A stretch of DNA of 64,000 bases, taken from the NCBI GenBank assembly GCA_001801025.1, contig MGWO01000003.1, positions 252,201-316,200 of the forward strand, given 5' to 3'. The notes beneath the pieces were generated by a model, which was not told the origin of the DNA, did not search any database, and saw nothing but the letters and a program-made list of their open reading frames with translations. This document shows, in pieces, positions 57,628 to 64,000 of this stretch. Each line of letters starts with the position of its first letter. Position 1 is the first letter of the stretch. This stretch comes from Gallionellales bacterium GWA2_54_124. Lineage in GTDB: Bacteria > Pseudomonadota > Gammaproteobacteria > Burkholderiales > Gallionellaceae. Position numbers and translations under genes: made by a program.

Positions 57628-57816
57628 TTATGCATCGCTGTCGAGTAATTTTCCTGCAACAGCCCAGTTTTCCTCTGCCACCTCATCGAAGGTGATATAG
57701 GTATAAGAAGCCGGCTTGTGAGCGATGCGTTCGAGCGTGTCGGTGACTTCGCTTGCGATCGCGGCTTTTTGTTCGCGGCTCAATGGGCCTGCGATACGGA
57801 TGTTGACATAGGGCAT
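57628..57816 (-). CDS. 4-Oxalocrotonate tautomerase family protein
   Basis: The 62-residue protein starts MPYVNIRIAG, so Met removal exposes the catalytic N-terminal proline. A LSREQKAAIASEVTDTL helix and a YITFDEV strand follow, as in the tautomerase family. Its natural substrate is unknown; members act on enol/keto compounds. It lies 18 bases after rsmE and 16 bases before argA on the same strand, so the three are likely co-transcribed. Confidence 0.9.
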   Translation of the reverse strand: MPYVNIRIAGPLSREQKAAIASEVTDTLERIAHKPASYTYITFDEVAEENWAVAGKLLDSDA

Positions 57817-57834
57817 CGTGATTCTTTCAGTAAA

Positions 57835-58566
57835 TTAGCAAAAATCGCCCCACAGCGTTTGCAGCACCGCCAACCCTGCTACGGCGGCCGTTTCGGTGCG
57901 CATCACTCGCGCGCCCAGACGAGCCGGCGTAAATCCGCACCGTAGCGCGCTGTCGCTCTCGGTTTGGGTAAAGCCGCCTTCCGCACCGATCAGCAAAACT
58001 GCTCCAGTTTGAGGTTTTTCCTGCTCCTGTAAGGATTTTGCGCCTTGCGGCAGCAATATGTATTTGTCCATCTTGGATTCAACCATGTATTGCAGCCAGG
58101 CGCCGATCTCCATCGGCGGGTGGATTACCGGCAACACATTGCGTCCGCATTGCTCGCAGGCGGAGATGGCGACCTGCTGCCAGTGTTCGGTGCGCTTTGC
58201 CGCGCGCTCAGCCGACAATCTGGCGACGCTGCGCTCGGTTGCGAGCGGTTGAATTTCGGCGGCGCCCAATTCGGTCGCCTTCTGGATGACCCAGTCCATT
58301 TTTTCGCTGCTGCATAAGGCCTGAGCCAGCACGATGTGCAACGGCGACTCGCGGTCAGCCTCAATTTGGACGAGGTTACCGACCGTCACCTGTTTGCCTG
58401 ATATTTCTGTGATGACCCCGTGACATTCACGCCCTGCACCGTCGAATAACTGTACGTCATCTCCTTCGCGCAGGCGCAAGACACGGCTGGCATGGTGTGA
58501 TGCGTCGGCTGGCAAATTGAATGCGCCTTGTGAAGGTATCGGCTGCGGGCAGTAAAAACGTGGCAT
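57835..58566 (-). CDS. rsmE: 16S rRNA (uracil1498-N3)-methyltransferase
   Basis: The 243-residue enzyme methylates U1498 of 16S rRNA. It has an N-terminal PUA-like domain (about 1-70, with NLPADASHHASRVLRL) and a C-terminal SPOUT domain with QKATELGAAEIQPLATERS, the knot-forming LLIGAEGGFTQTE and RVMRTETAAVAGL. All are RsmE hallmarks. Length is normal. It is the first gene of the run rsmE, tautomerase, argA. Confidence 0.96.
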   Translation of the reverse strand: MPRFYCPQPIPSQGAFNLPADASHHASRVLRLREGDDVQLFDGAGRECHGVITEISGKQVTVGNLVQIEADRESPLHIVLAQALCSSEKMDWVIQKATELGAAEIQPLATERSVARLSAERAAKRTEHWQQVAISACEQCGRNVLPVIHPPMEIGAWLQYMVESKMDKYILLPQGAKSLQEQEKPQTGAVLLIGAEGGFTQTESDSALRCGFTPARLGARVMRTETAAVAGLAVLQTLWGDFC

Positions 58567-58670
58567 GAGAACTGGCTATGAGTGGTGAATGGGCGTGATA
58601 ATATACCGCCTCGCCGCTGCAAGGAATTGCAACGTGCGTTTTATGTCAGGAATTTTGTCAGGAGTAGGAT

Positions 58671-59225
58671 ATGGTCAGTTTACAACCGCCGCTGTGCGAC
58701 TTCGGTTGGAAGGCGCGAGAGTTTGATTTGTTGGGTGTGGATGGCGTACGTTACACCCTTGCTAATGCGCGCGGCCCGAACGGGTTGCTGGTGATGTTTA
58801 TCTGTAATCATTGCCCCTATGTAAAATCGATCCGCGACCGTCTGGTGCGGGATGCGCGGCAATTAAAGCTGCTGGGTATTAACACCATCGCCATCATGTC
58901 GAATGATCCTGCCGATTATGAAGAAGATTCATTCGACAACATGAAACGGGTGGCAACTGAATTTGCGTACCCCTTCCCTTATGTTTGGGATGAGACGCAG
59001 CAGATTGCGAAGGATTACGGCGCGGTCTGCACACCGGACTTTTTCGGGTTCAATGCCGATCTTGAGCTGCAATACCGGGGGCGGCTGGATGCGTCGCGCA
59101 AGGAGGCAGTGGAGAATGCGCCGCGCGACTTGTACGATGCGATGGTGCAGGTCGCAAAGACCGGGCGCGGGCCTCAGGAGCAGATCGCCAGCATGGGCTG
59201 TTCGATCAAATGGAAAACCGAATAA
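58671..59225 (+). CDS. Thioredoxin-fold protein, AhpC/TSA-like
   Basis: The 184-residue protein has a thioredoxin fold with the redox motif region FICNHCPYVKS, which keeps two cysteines as CxxC. A long insert includes SNDPADYEEDSFDNM. It resembles widespread thioredoxin-family proteins of unknown substrate. No signal peptide is seen, so it is cytosolic. AGGAG precedes the start. The stop shares a base with the next start (TAATG), so the genes are coupled. Confidence 0.85.
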   Translation: MVSLQPPLCDFGWKAREFDLLGVDGVRYTLANARGPNGLLVMFICNHCPYVKSIRDRLVRDARQLKLLGINTIAIMSNDPADYEEDSFDNMKRVATEFAYPFPYVWDETQQIAKDYGAVCTPDFFGFNADLELQYRGRLDASRKEAVENAPRDLYDAMVQVAKTGRGPQEQIASMGCSIKWKTE

Positions 59226-60067
59226 TGGAAAAGCACATTCTGTCGAAAACAGGTGCGTTTGGTATGAGTGCCTTGCTCAGGGCAACCATTGCCGCCGTTA
59301 AACTGGTTGCAGCAGAAGAAATCATGCCGCGTTATCTCAAGGTGGCGCACAAGCATAAAAGCGATGGCAGTCTGTGTACCGATGCGGATATTGCAACGCA
59401 AACCGCGCTCATCCGCAAGTTGCAGGCGATTTGCAATGTTCCTGTGCTGGGTGAAGAAATGCCCGAGGCAGAACAGCAGGCGATTTGGGCGCGCGCGGAA
59501 GAAGGACTGTGGTGTGTCGATCCGATCGACGGGACGTCTAATTTTGTGCACGGTCTGCCGTATTTTGCCGTGTCGGTTGCCTTGTTGCGCGAGGGGCGCA
59601 GCGTGTTGGGCGTAGTGTACGATCCGGTGGCCGACGAGATGTTTGCGGCGGAAGCGGGCAAAGGCGCCTATTTGAACGGTGAAAAACTGTTCGGCCGGGT
59701 GACTGCGGCCACGATGAGCGAGTCGCTTGCCAATGTCGATCTCAAACGCCTCAGCAGCAAACTTGCCGGCACACTGGCTTCAACGCCCCCCTACGCATCA
59801 CAGCGAAATTTTGGCGCCAGCACATTAGACTGGTGCTATACCGCGGCCGGACGTTACGATCTGTATCTGCATGGCGGGCAAAAACTGTGGGACTATGCGG
59901 CAGGTATGCTGATTTTGTCGGAAACAGGCGGATACGCCTGTTGTATCGAGAGCGACGATTTCGCCTCTTGCGATATCTGGCAGCGTTCCGTGATCGCCGC
60001 ACGCAGCGAGGCGTTGTTCAACGAGTGGAAAGACTGGATACGCGCGCAGCACGCGACCGAAAAATAA
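59225..60067 (+). CDS. Inositol-monophosphatase family phosphatase
   Basis: The 280-residue Mg-dependent phosphatase has the family signatures VDPIDGTSNFVHGLPYF (metal site) and KLWDYAAGMLILSETGG. The upstream glutamates of GEEMPE complete the metal site. Substrates of this family include inositol phosphate, histidinol phosphate and 3'-phosphoadenosine phosphate; the sequence does not decide. The start ATG 59225 overlaps the upstream stop by one base. It precedes trkA by 10 bases. Confidence 0.9.
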   Translation: MEKHILSKTGAFGMSALLRATIAAVKLVAAEEIMPRYLKVAHKHKSDGSLCTDADIATQTALIRKLQAICNVPVLGEEMPEAEQQAIWARAEEGLWCVDPIDGTSNFVHGLPYFAVSVALLREGRSVLGVVYDPVADEMFAAEAGKGAYLNGEKLFGRVTAATMSESLANVDLKRLSSKLAGTLASTPPYASQRNFGASTLDWCYTAAGRYDLYLHGGQKLWDYAAGMLILSETGGYACCIESDDFASCDIWQRSVIAARSEALFNEWKDWIRAQHATEK

Positions 60068-60077
60068 GGATAATGCT

Positions 60078-61451
60078 TTGAAAATATTGATACTGGGTGC
60101 GGGGCAGGTCGGTTCTACGGTGGCGGAGAGCCTGGTGAGCGAAGCCAATGACATCACCGTGGTTGATTCGGACAGCGGCAAGCTGGCGCTCCTGCAGGAG
60201 CGCCTCGATCTTCGCACGCTGGTGGGAAATGCATCGCACCCTTCGGTGCTGGAACAGGCCGGCATTGCCGATACTGATATGCTGCTGGCGGTCACGCAAA
60301 GCGACGAGGTCAATATGGTGGCCTGTAAGCTGGCGGCGAGTCTCTACAATACGCCGACGCGCATTGCCCGCATACGTTCAGCCGATTTTCTGGCAAGGCC
60401 GGAGCTCTTCAATAAAGATAATTTCTGCGTGGATTTTTCGATTTGTCCCGAGCAGATTCTGACAGATTACATCAGCAAACTGATTGAGTTTCCCGAAGCG
60501 TTGCAAGTGCTGCGATTTTCTCAGGGTAAGGCTTCGCTCGTTGCGGTGCGGGCTTTTAAAGGCGGGCCGCTGGTGGGACAGCCGCTGAGCTTTTTGCACG
60601 AGCATATGCCGCATGTGGATACGCGCGTTGCAGCGATTTTCCGCAAAGATAGTCCTTTGATTCCTAAAGGAGATACGGTCGTTGAAGACGGTGATGAAAT
60701 ATTTTTTATCGCTGCGACAAAAAATATTCGTACGGTGCTCAAGGAAATGCGCCGCATGGACAAGCCCACACGCCGGGTGATGATCGTCGGCGGCGGCAAT
60801 ATTGGTCGTCGTCTGGCCAAAGCGCTTGAAGGCGATTATCAGGTCAAGTTAATCGAATACAACAAAAAAGCCTGCGAAAATCTGGCCGGAGAACTGACCA
60901 ATACTCTGGTGCTGAACGGCGACGGTACGGACGAGAAGCTGATGCAGCAGGAAAATGTCGGCGAGGTCGATGTGTTTTGTGCTCTGACCAACGACGACGA
61001 GAATAACATCATGTCGGCGCTGCTCGCCAAGCAAGGCGGTGCGCGTAAAGTCATTGCGCTGATCAATCGCAGTGCCTATGTGGATCTGGTGCAAGGCGGC
61101 AAGATCGATATCGCGCTCTCACCTGCTCACGTCACGATAGGTTCCTTGTTGGCTTACGTGCGTCAGGGCGATGTGGCGGCAGTGCACTCCCTGCGCCGCG
61201 GCGCGGCTGAAGCGCTCGAGCTGGTGGTGCATGGCGACCGGAAATCTTCTTCCGTTGTCGGGCGTCGCATTGATGAAATTGAACTGCCGAGTGGCGCGAC
61301 TATCGGTGCGGTGGTGCGCGGCGATGAGGTGATGATGGGACACCGTGATCTGGTGATCGAGAGTGAGGATCACGTTATCGTATTCGTCATCAACAAGGCG
61401 ATGGTGAAAAAAGTCGAGAAGCTGTTCCACGTTAATATCGGTTTCTTCTGA
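60078..61451 (+). CDS. trkA: Trk potassium uptake regulator TrkA
   Basis: The 457-residue cytoplasmic protein has two RCK repeats. Each starts with a nucleotide-binding motif, ILILGAGQVGSTVAESL and VMIVGGGNIGRRLAKAL, and each is followed by a TrkA-C domain. It binds NAD(H) and gates the TrkH channel. The stop TGA shares a base with the trkH start (TGATG), so expression is coupled. Confidence 0.97.
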   Translation: MKILILGAGQVGSTVAESLVSEANDITVVDSDSGKLALLQERLDLRTLVGNASHPSVLEQAGIADTDMLLAVTQSDEVNMVACKLAASLYNTPTRIARIRSADFLARPELFNKDNFCVDFSICPEQILTDYISKLIEFPEALQVLRFSQGKASLVAVRAFKGGPLVGQPLSFLHEHMPHVDTRVAAIFRKDSPLIPKGDTVVEDGDEIFFIAATKNIRTVLKEMRRMDKPTRRVMIVGGGNIGRRLAKALEGDYQVKLIEYNKKACENLAGELTNTLVLNGDGTDEKLMQQENVGEVDVFCALTNDDENNIMSALLAKQGGARKVIALINRSAYVDLVQGGKIDIALSPAHVTIGSLLAYVRQGDVAAVHSLRRGAAEALELVVHGDRKSSSVVGRRIDEIELPSGATIGAVVRGDEVMMGHRDLVIESEDHVIVFVINKAMVKKVEKLFHVNIGFF

Positions 61452-62911
61452 TGCAGCGCACGTTAACGGTTATTCATGCTCTGGGGCTGATGCTGGCGGT
61501 TTTTAGCTTCGCTTATCTGATGCCGATCCTCACCGCGATCATATATGGTCAGGGTGAGGTCTTTCAGGACTTTTTACTGGCTATGGTCTGGACGCTCGCG
61601 ACGGGCGTGCTGATGTGGATGTTGACGCGTCGTTACAAGGGCGAGTTGTCGATCCGGCACGGTTATTTGCTGGTGGTGGCGATGTGGACGGCGATGCCGG
61701 CGGTTGCAACGCTGCCCTTGCTGTTGTTGTTGCCGGATCTGTCGTTTACCGATGCCTATTTTGAAACGATGTCAGGACTGACGACGACCGGTGCGACGGT
61801 GCTGGTCGGGCTCGATGTATTGTCGCCTGCGCTCAATATCTGGCGTCATGAATTGAACTGGCTGGGCGGCATGGGGATCATCGTGCTGGCTGTCGCCGTG
61901 TTGCCGTTGCTGGGTATCGGCGGACGGCAACTGTTTAAGGCTGAAACCCCGGGGCCGATGAAGGATTCAGCGCTCACACCGCGCATTACCGAGACGGCGC
62001 GCAATCTGTGGCTGGTGTATCTGGGTATTACCATCGCCTGCATCGTCTCGTTGAAGCTCGCCGGTATGAATTGGCTCGATTCCATTTGCCATGCGTTCGC
62101 GGCGATGGGGCTGGGCGGTTTTTCCACCCATGACGCGAGTGTCGGCTTTTTCAATTCGCCTGCCATCGAAGCGGTGCTGATGGTGTTTATGCTGCTGGCG
62201 GCGATGAATTTTGCAACCCATTTTCTGGCGTTGCGGGCAAAAAGCCTGAAGCCGTACCGCATGGATGTGGAAGGTCTGGCGACCGTTGGTCTGATTGTGC
62301 TCAGCTGTTTTGGAATTGCCGGATTTTTGTGGTGGCAGGGGACCTATCCTAGTTTCTTAACGGCCTTGCGGCATGCCAGCTTCAATCTGATATCGGTGGC
62401 AACCGACTGCGGTTTTGCCAGCGTGGATTTTAATCAGTGGCCGATTTTCGCCCCGTTGTGGATGTTGTTGTTAAGTTGTATCGCCGCCAGTTCCGGTTCG
62501 ACCGGCGGCGGTATCAAGATGATACGCACGCTGGTGCTGGTCAAGCAGGCCGGTCGCGAGTTCGTCAAACTGCTGCATCCTGCGGCGATCAATCCGATGA
62601 AAATCGGCGGGCACGTGATTTCAAATAGCGTGGTGTTCTCGGTGCTGGGCTTTATTTTTCTGTATTTCATGAGCGTTGCAACGCTGACCTTTGCGCTTTT
62701 GATCAGCGGACTGGATTTCATCTCGGCGTTCTCGGCCATCATCGCTTGCATCAACAATGCGGGGCCGGGGTTGGGGCTGGTTGGGCCCGCCAATAATTAT
62801 GGCGCGCTGACTGATTTTCAGACCTGGGTCTGTACCGCCGCCATGTTGATCGGCCGTCTGGAAATTTTCACGGTGCTGATTTTGTTTACGCCGCACTTCT
62901 GGCGCCGCTAG
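61451..62911 (+). CDS. trkH: Trk potassium transport channel subunit TrkH
   Basis: The 486-residue inner-membrane protein has multiple membrane helices and four pore-loop repeats. Recognisable pore segments are MSGLTTTGATV, FAAMGLGGFSTHD, ATDCGFASVDF and INNAGPGLG. It takes up potassium together with TrkA encoded just upstream. TAG ends it at 62911 and the next gene starts three bases later. Confidence 0.96.
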   Translation: MQRTLTVIHALGLMLAVFSFAYLMPILTAIIYGQGEVFQDFLLAMVWTLATGVLMWMLTRRYKGELSIRHGYLLVVAMWTAMPAVATLPLLLLLPDLSFTDAYFETMSGLTTTGATVLVGLDVLSPALNIWRHELNWLGGMGIIVLAVAVLPLLGIGGRQLFKAETPGPMKDSALTPRITETARNLWLVYLGITIACIVSLKLAGMNWLDSICHAFAAMGLGGFSTHDASVGFFNSPAIEAVLMVFMLLAAMNFATHFLALRAKSLKPYRMDVEGLATVGLIVLSCFGIAGFLWWQGTYPSFLTALRHASFNLISVATDCGFASVDFNQWPIFAPLWMLLLSCIAASSGSTGGGIKMIRTLVLVKQAGREFVKLLHPAAINPMKIGGHVISNSVVFSVLGFIFLYFMSVATLTFALLISGLDFISAFSAIIACINNAGPGLGLVGPANNYGALTDFQTWVCTAAMLIGRLEIFTVLILFTPHFWRR

Positions 62912-62914
62912 GGC

Positions 62915-63799
62915 ATGGTGCTGCAGGATGATGTGCTGGTAGAGCTCAACCGACATCTCGCACAGCGTGTTGAATGTGACGATGAGGTGGATGCCGGTTT
63001 GTTGCCGGTTTTTCTTGAGGAAGCGGGCGAGTTGCTTGCAAAGATTGCGCTTTGTATGGCTTCGCCGAATCAGGCGCCGTTGCGGCGTTTGCTGCATACC
63101 TTAAAGGGCAGTGCACGGATGGCGGGTGTGCTGAGTATCAGTCAGATCGCGCATAAAATGGAAGAGCGGCTGCACGATGAGGCCGCTGTACAGGCCGATT
63201 TTGCGAGCATCTCTCGCCTGCTGGATGGCATGCGGAGCGAGGTGGCCTCAGAGGCGGTTGCGACGCCGGGTGAGCGATTTTATCGCACGGTATGGCAGGC
63301 CGCTAAAGCGACGGGGCACGAGGTTTATCTCGAAGTTACAGGTCTTGGTGAGAATGCGGCGCTGCTCCGTGCGCTGACGGCCCCGATCGAGCATCTGCTG
63401 CGCAATGCGGTCGTGCATGGCATCGAAAGCCCGTTGCATCGGATGGCCTGCGGTAAACCACCCGTTGGTGAGGTGCGCATCACAATAAGCCAGGCGGGTG
63501 ATGAATTTGTGATCGAGCTTTGCGATGACGGGCGGGGACTGGATCTCGATGCATTGCGGGCCCGTGCAGTTAGCATGGGGGTGTTGAGTGAAGCGGATGG
63601 TCTGGTGGGCGACGATGAGCTCGCGCAATTGATTTTTATACCCGGCATTTCAACTGCCAGTGAAGTCACGCAACTGGCCGGACGCGGCATCGGCATGGAT
63701 GTGGTGCAAGGCTACGTTGCGGAACGGTCAGGTCGTATCGGCGTGAGCACAGCGCGCGGGCAGGGTACGGCATTTACCATTTATCTCCCGGGATGTTAA
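62915..63799 (+). CDS. Miniature CheA-like protein (Hpt plus ATPase only)
   Basis: The 294-residue protein has an Hpt domain with the phospho-accepting His61 in LLHTLKGSARMAG. A short link joins it directly to a CheA-type catalytic domain: TAPIEHLLRNAVVHGIE (N box), DDGRGLDL (G1) and GRGIGMDVV (G2). It resembles the Hpt and kinase parts of PilL/ChpA proteins of type IV pilus systems. The dimerisation domain, CheW domain and receiver are absent. It starts three bases after trkH. It may be a remnant, or a small kinase that pairs in trans; no sign of the missing parts follows the stop. Confidence 0.8.
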   Translation: MVLQDDVLVELNRHLAQRVECDDEVDAGLLPVFLEEAGELLAKIALCMASPNQAPLRRLLHTLKGSARMAGVLSISQIAHKMEERLHDEAAVQADFASISRLLDGMRSEVASEAVATPGERFYRTVWQAAKATGHEVYLEVTGLGENAALLRALTAPIEHLLRNAVVHGIESPLHRMACGKPPVGEVRITISQAGDEFVIELCDDGRGLDLDALRARAVSMGVLSEADGLVGDDELAQLIFIPGISTASEVTQLAGRGIGMDVVQGYVAERSGRIGVSTARGQGTAFTIYLPGC

Positions 63800-63839
63800 G
63801 TGACGCGCGATTATTTTTGCTGCTAAATGTAATGCCGAA

Positions 63840-63868
63840 TTGTGAAGCGTCTCCGAGCCAGCTACAAT
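63840..63868 (+). promoter_or_regulatory. Candidate sigma-70 promoter for algH/yqgE
   Basis: TTGTGA (63840-63845) and TACAAT (63863-63868) are separated by 17 bases, close to the consensus. The start codon is six bases after the -10, so the leader would be very short or absent. Confidence 0.45.
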
Positions 63869-63874
63869 GCCGAC

Positions 63875-64000
63875 ATGTCAAAATTCGATCTTACCCATCA
63901 TTTCCTGATTGCCATGCCCGCCATGCAAGAGGGCTTCTTTGCAGGCACGCTCACCTATATCTGTGAACACGATGAAAACGGGGCGTTAGGTTTGGTGGTG
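63875..64000 (+). CDS. AlgH/YqgE (UPF0301) family protein, N-terminal part (runs off the window)
   Basis: The first 42 residues, [17 protein letters not shown] and the following [19 protein letters not shown], match the conserved N-terminus of the YqgE/AlgH family. The frame is open to the window end. The function of the family is not settled; it often lies before ruvX/yqgF and pyrimidine or pilus genes, which cannot be seen here. Confidence 0.88.
   Translation, partial: MSKFDLTHHFLIAMPAMQEGFFAGTLTYICEHDENGALGLVV

Overview
The window looks like chromosome of a betaproteobacterium, probably of the Gallionella/Sideroxydans/Nitrosomonadales type. The reasons are a metX-metW pair, a proteobacterial-type gshA, a GntR-controlled methylcitrate operon of the acnD/prpF type, and many chemotaxis and cyclic-di-GMP signalling genes. 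This placement rests on gene content only. I see no rRNA, tRNA, insertion sequence, prophage or CRISPR array; most of the window is core genome with signalling genes between metabolic operons.

Layout. 1-5.4 kb: the end of a chemoreceptor, an EAL phosphodiesterase, a histidine kinase, and a poly-HAMP chemoreceptor that shares the kinase's sensor domain and ends in a CheR/CheB-docking-type pentapeptide. 5.4-12.9 kb (minus strand): a five-gene cluster of two Anbu proteasome-like peptidases, a circularly permuted ATP-grasp enzyme, an alpha-E protein and a transglutaminase/DUF2126 protein. 13.3-16 kb: soluble transhydrogenase and an old-yellow-enzyme reductase. 16.1-26.2 kb: the propionate operon (GntR regulator, prpB, prpC, acnD, prpF, prpE, mqo) behind two TTGTCGACA-type palindromes. 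26.2-29.4 kb: a CAP-domain secreted protein, a prolyl-hydroxylase-like oxygenase, an M29-like peptidase and a Ser/Thr kinase. 29.5-33.2 kb (minus): ABC-F ATPase, murI, glutaredoxin-like, purU. 33.4-40.9 kb: motB, gshA, apbE, an EIIA-HPr-EI phosphorelay without a sugar permease, and a NarL-type two-component pair.

41-50.6 kb: a 1560-residue CheB-CheR-PAS-GGDEF-EAL fusion, a decayed EAL pseudogene, photolyase, an HDOD-REC-GGDEF gene split by one missing base, and a HopJ-family protein. 50.6-52.7 kb (minus): a chemoreceptor and a small secreted helical protein. 53-56.2 kb: metX-metW-ampG behind a SAM-II-like riboswitch candidate and a strong intrinsic terminator. 56.3-58.6 kb (minus): rsmE, a tautomerase and argA. 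58.7-64 kb: thioredoxin-like, inositol-monophosphatase-like, trkA, trkH, a miniature CheA-like protein and the start of algH/yqgE.

How the parts fit. Propionyl-CoA is made by PrpE, condensed with oxaloacetate by PrpC, dehydrated by AcnD with PrpF, rehydrated by an aconitase encoded elsewhere, and cleaved by PrpB to pyruvate and succinate; Mqo can regenerate oxaloacetate from the malate formed from succinate. The strongest candidates for something new are the SAM-II-like element with an extra 10-bp helix, the double-Anbu peptide-tagging cluster, the mini-CheA, and the pair of mutually exclusive hairpins ahead of the CheB/CheR fusion.
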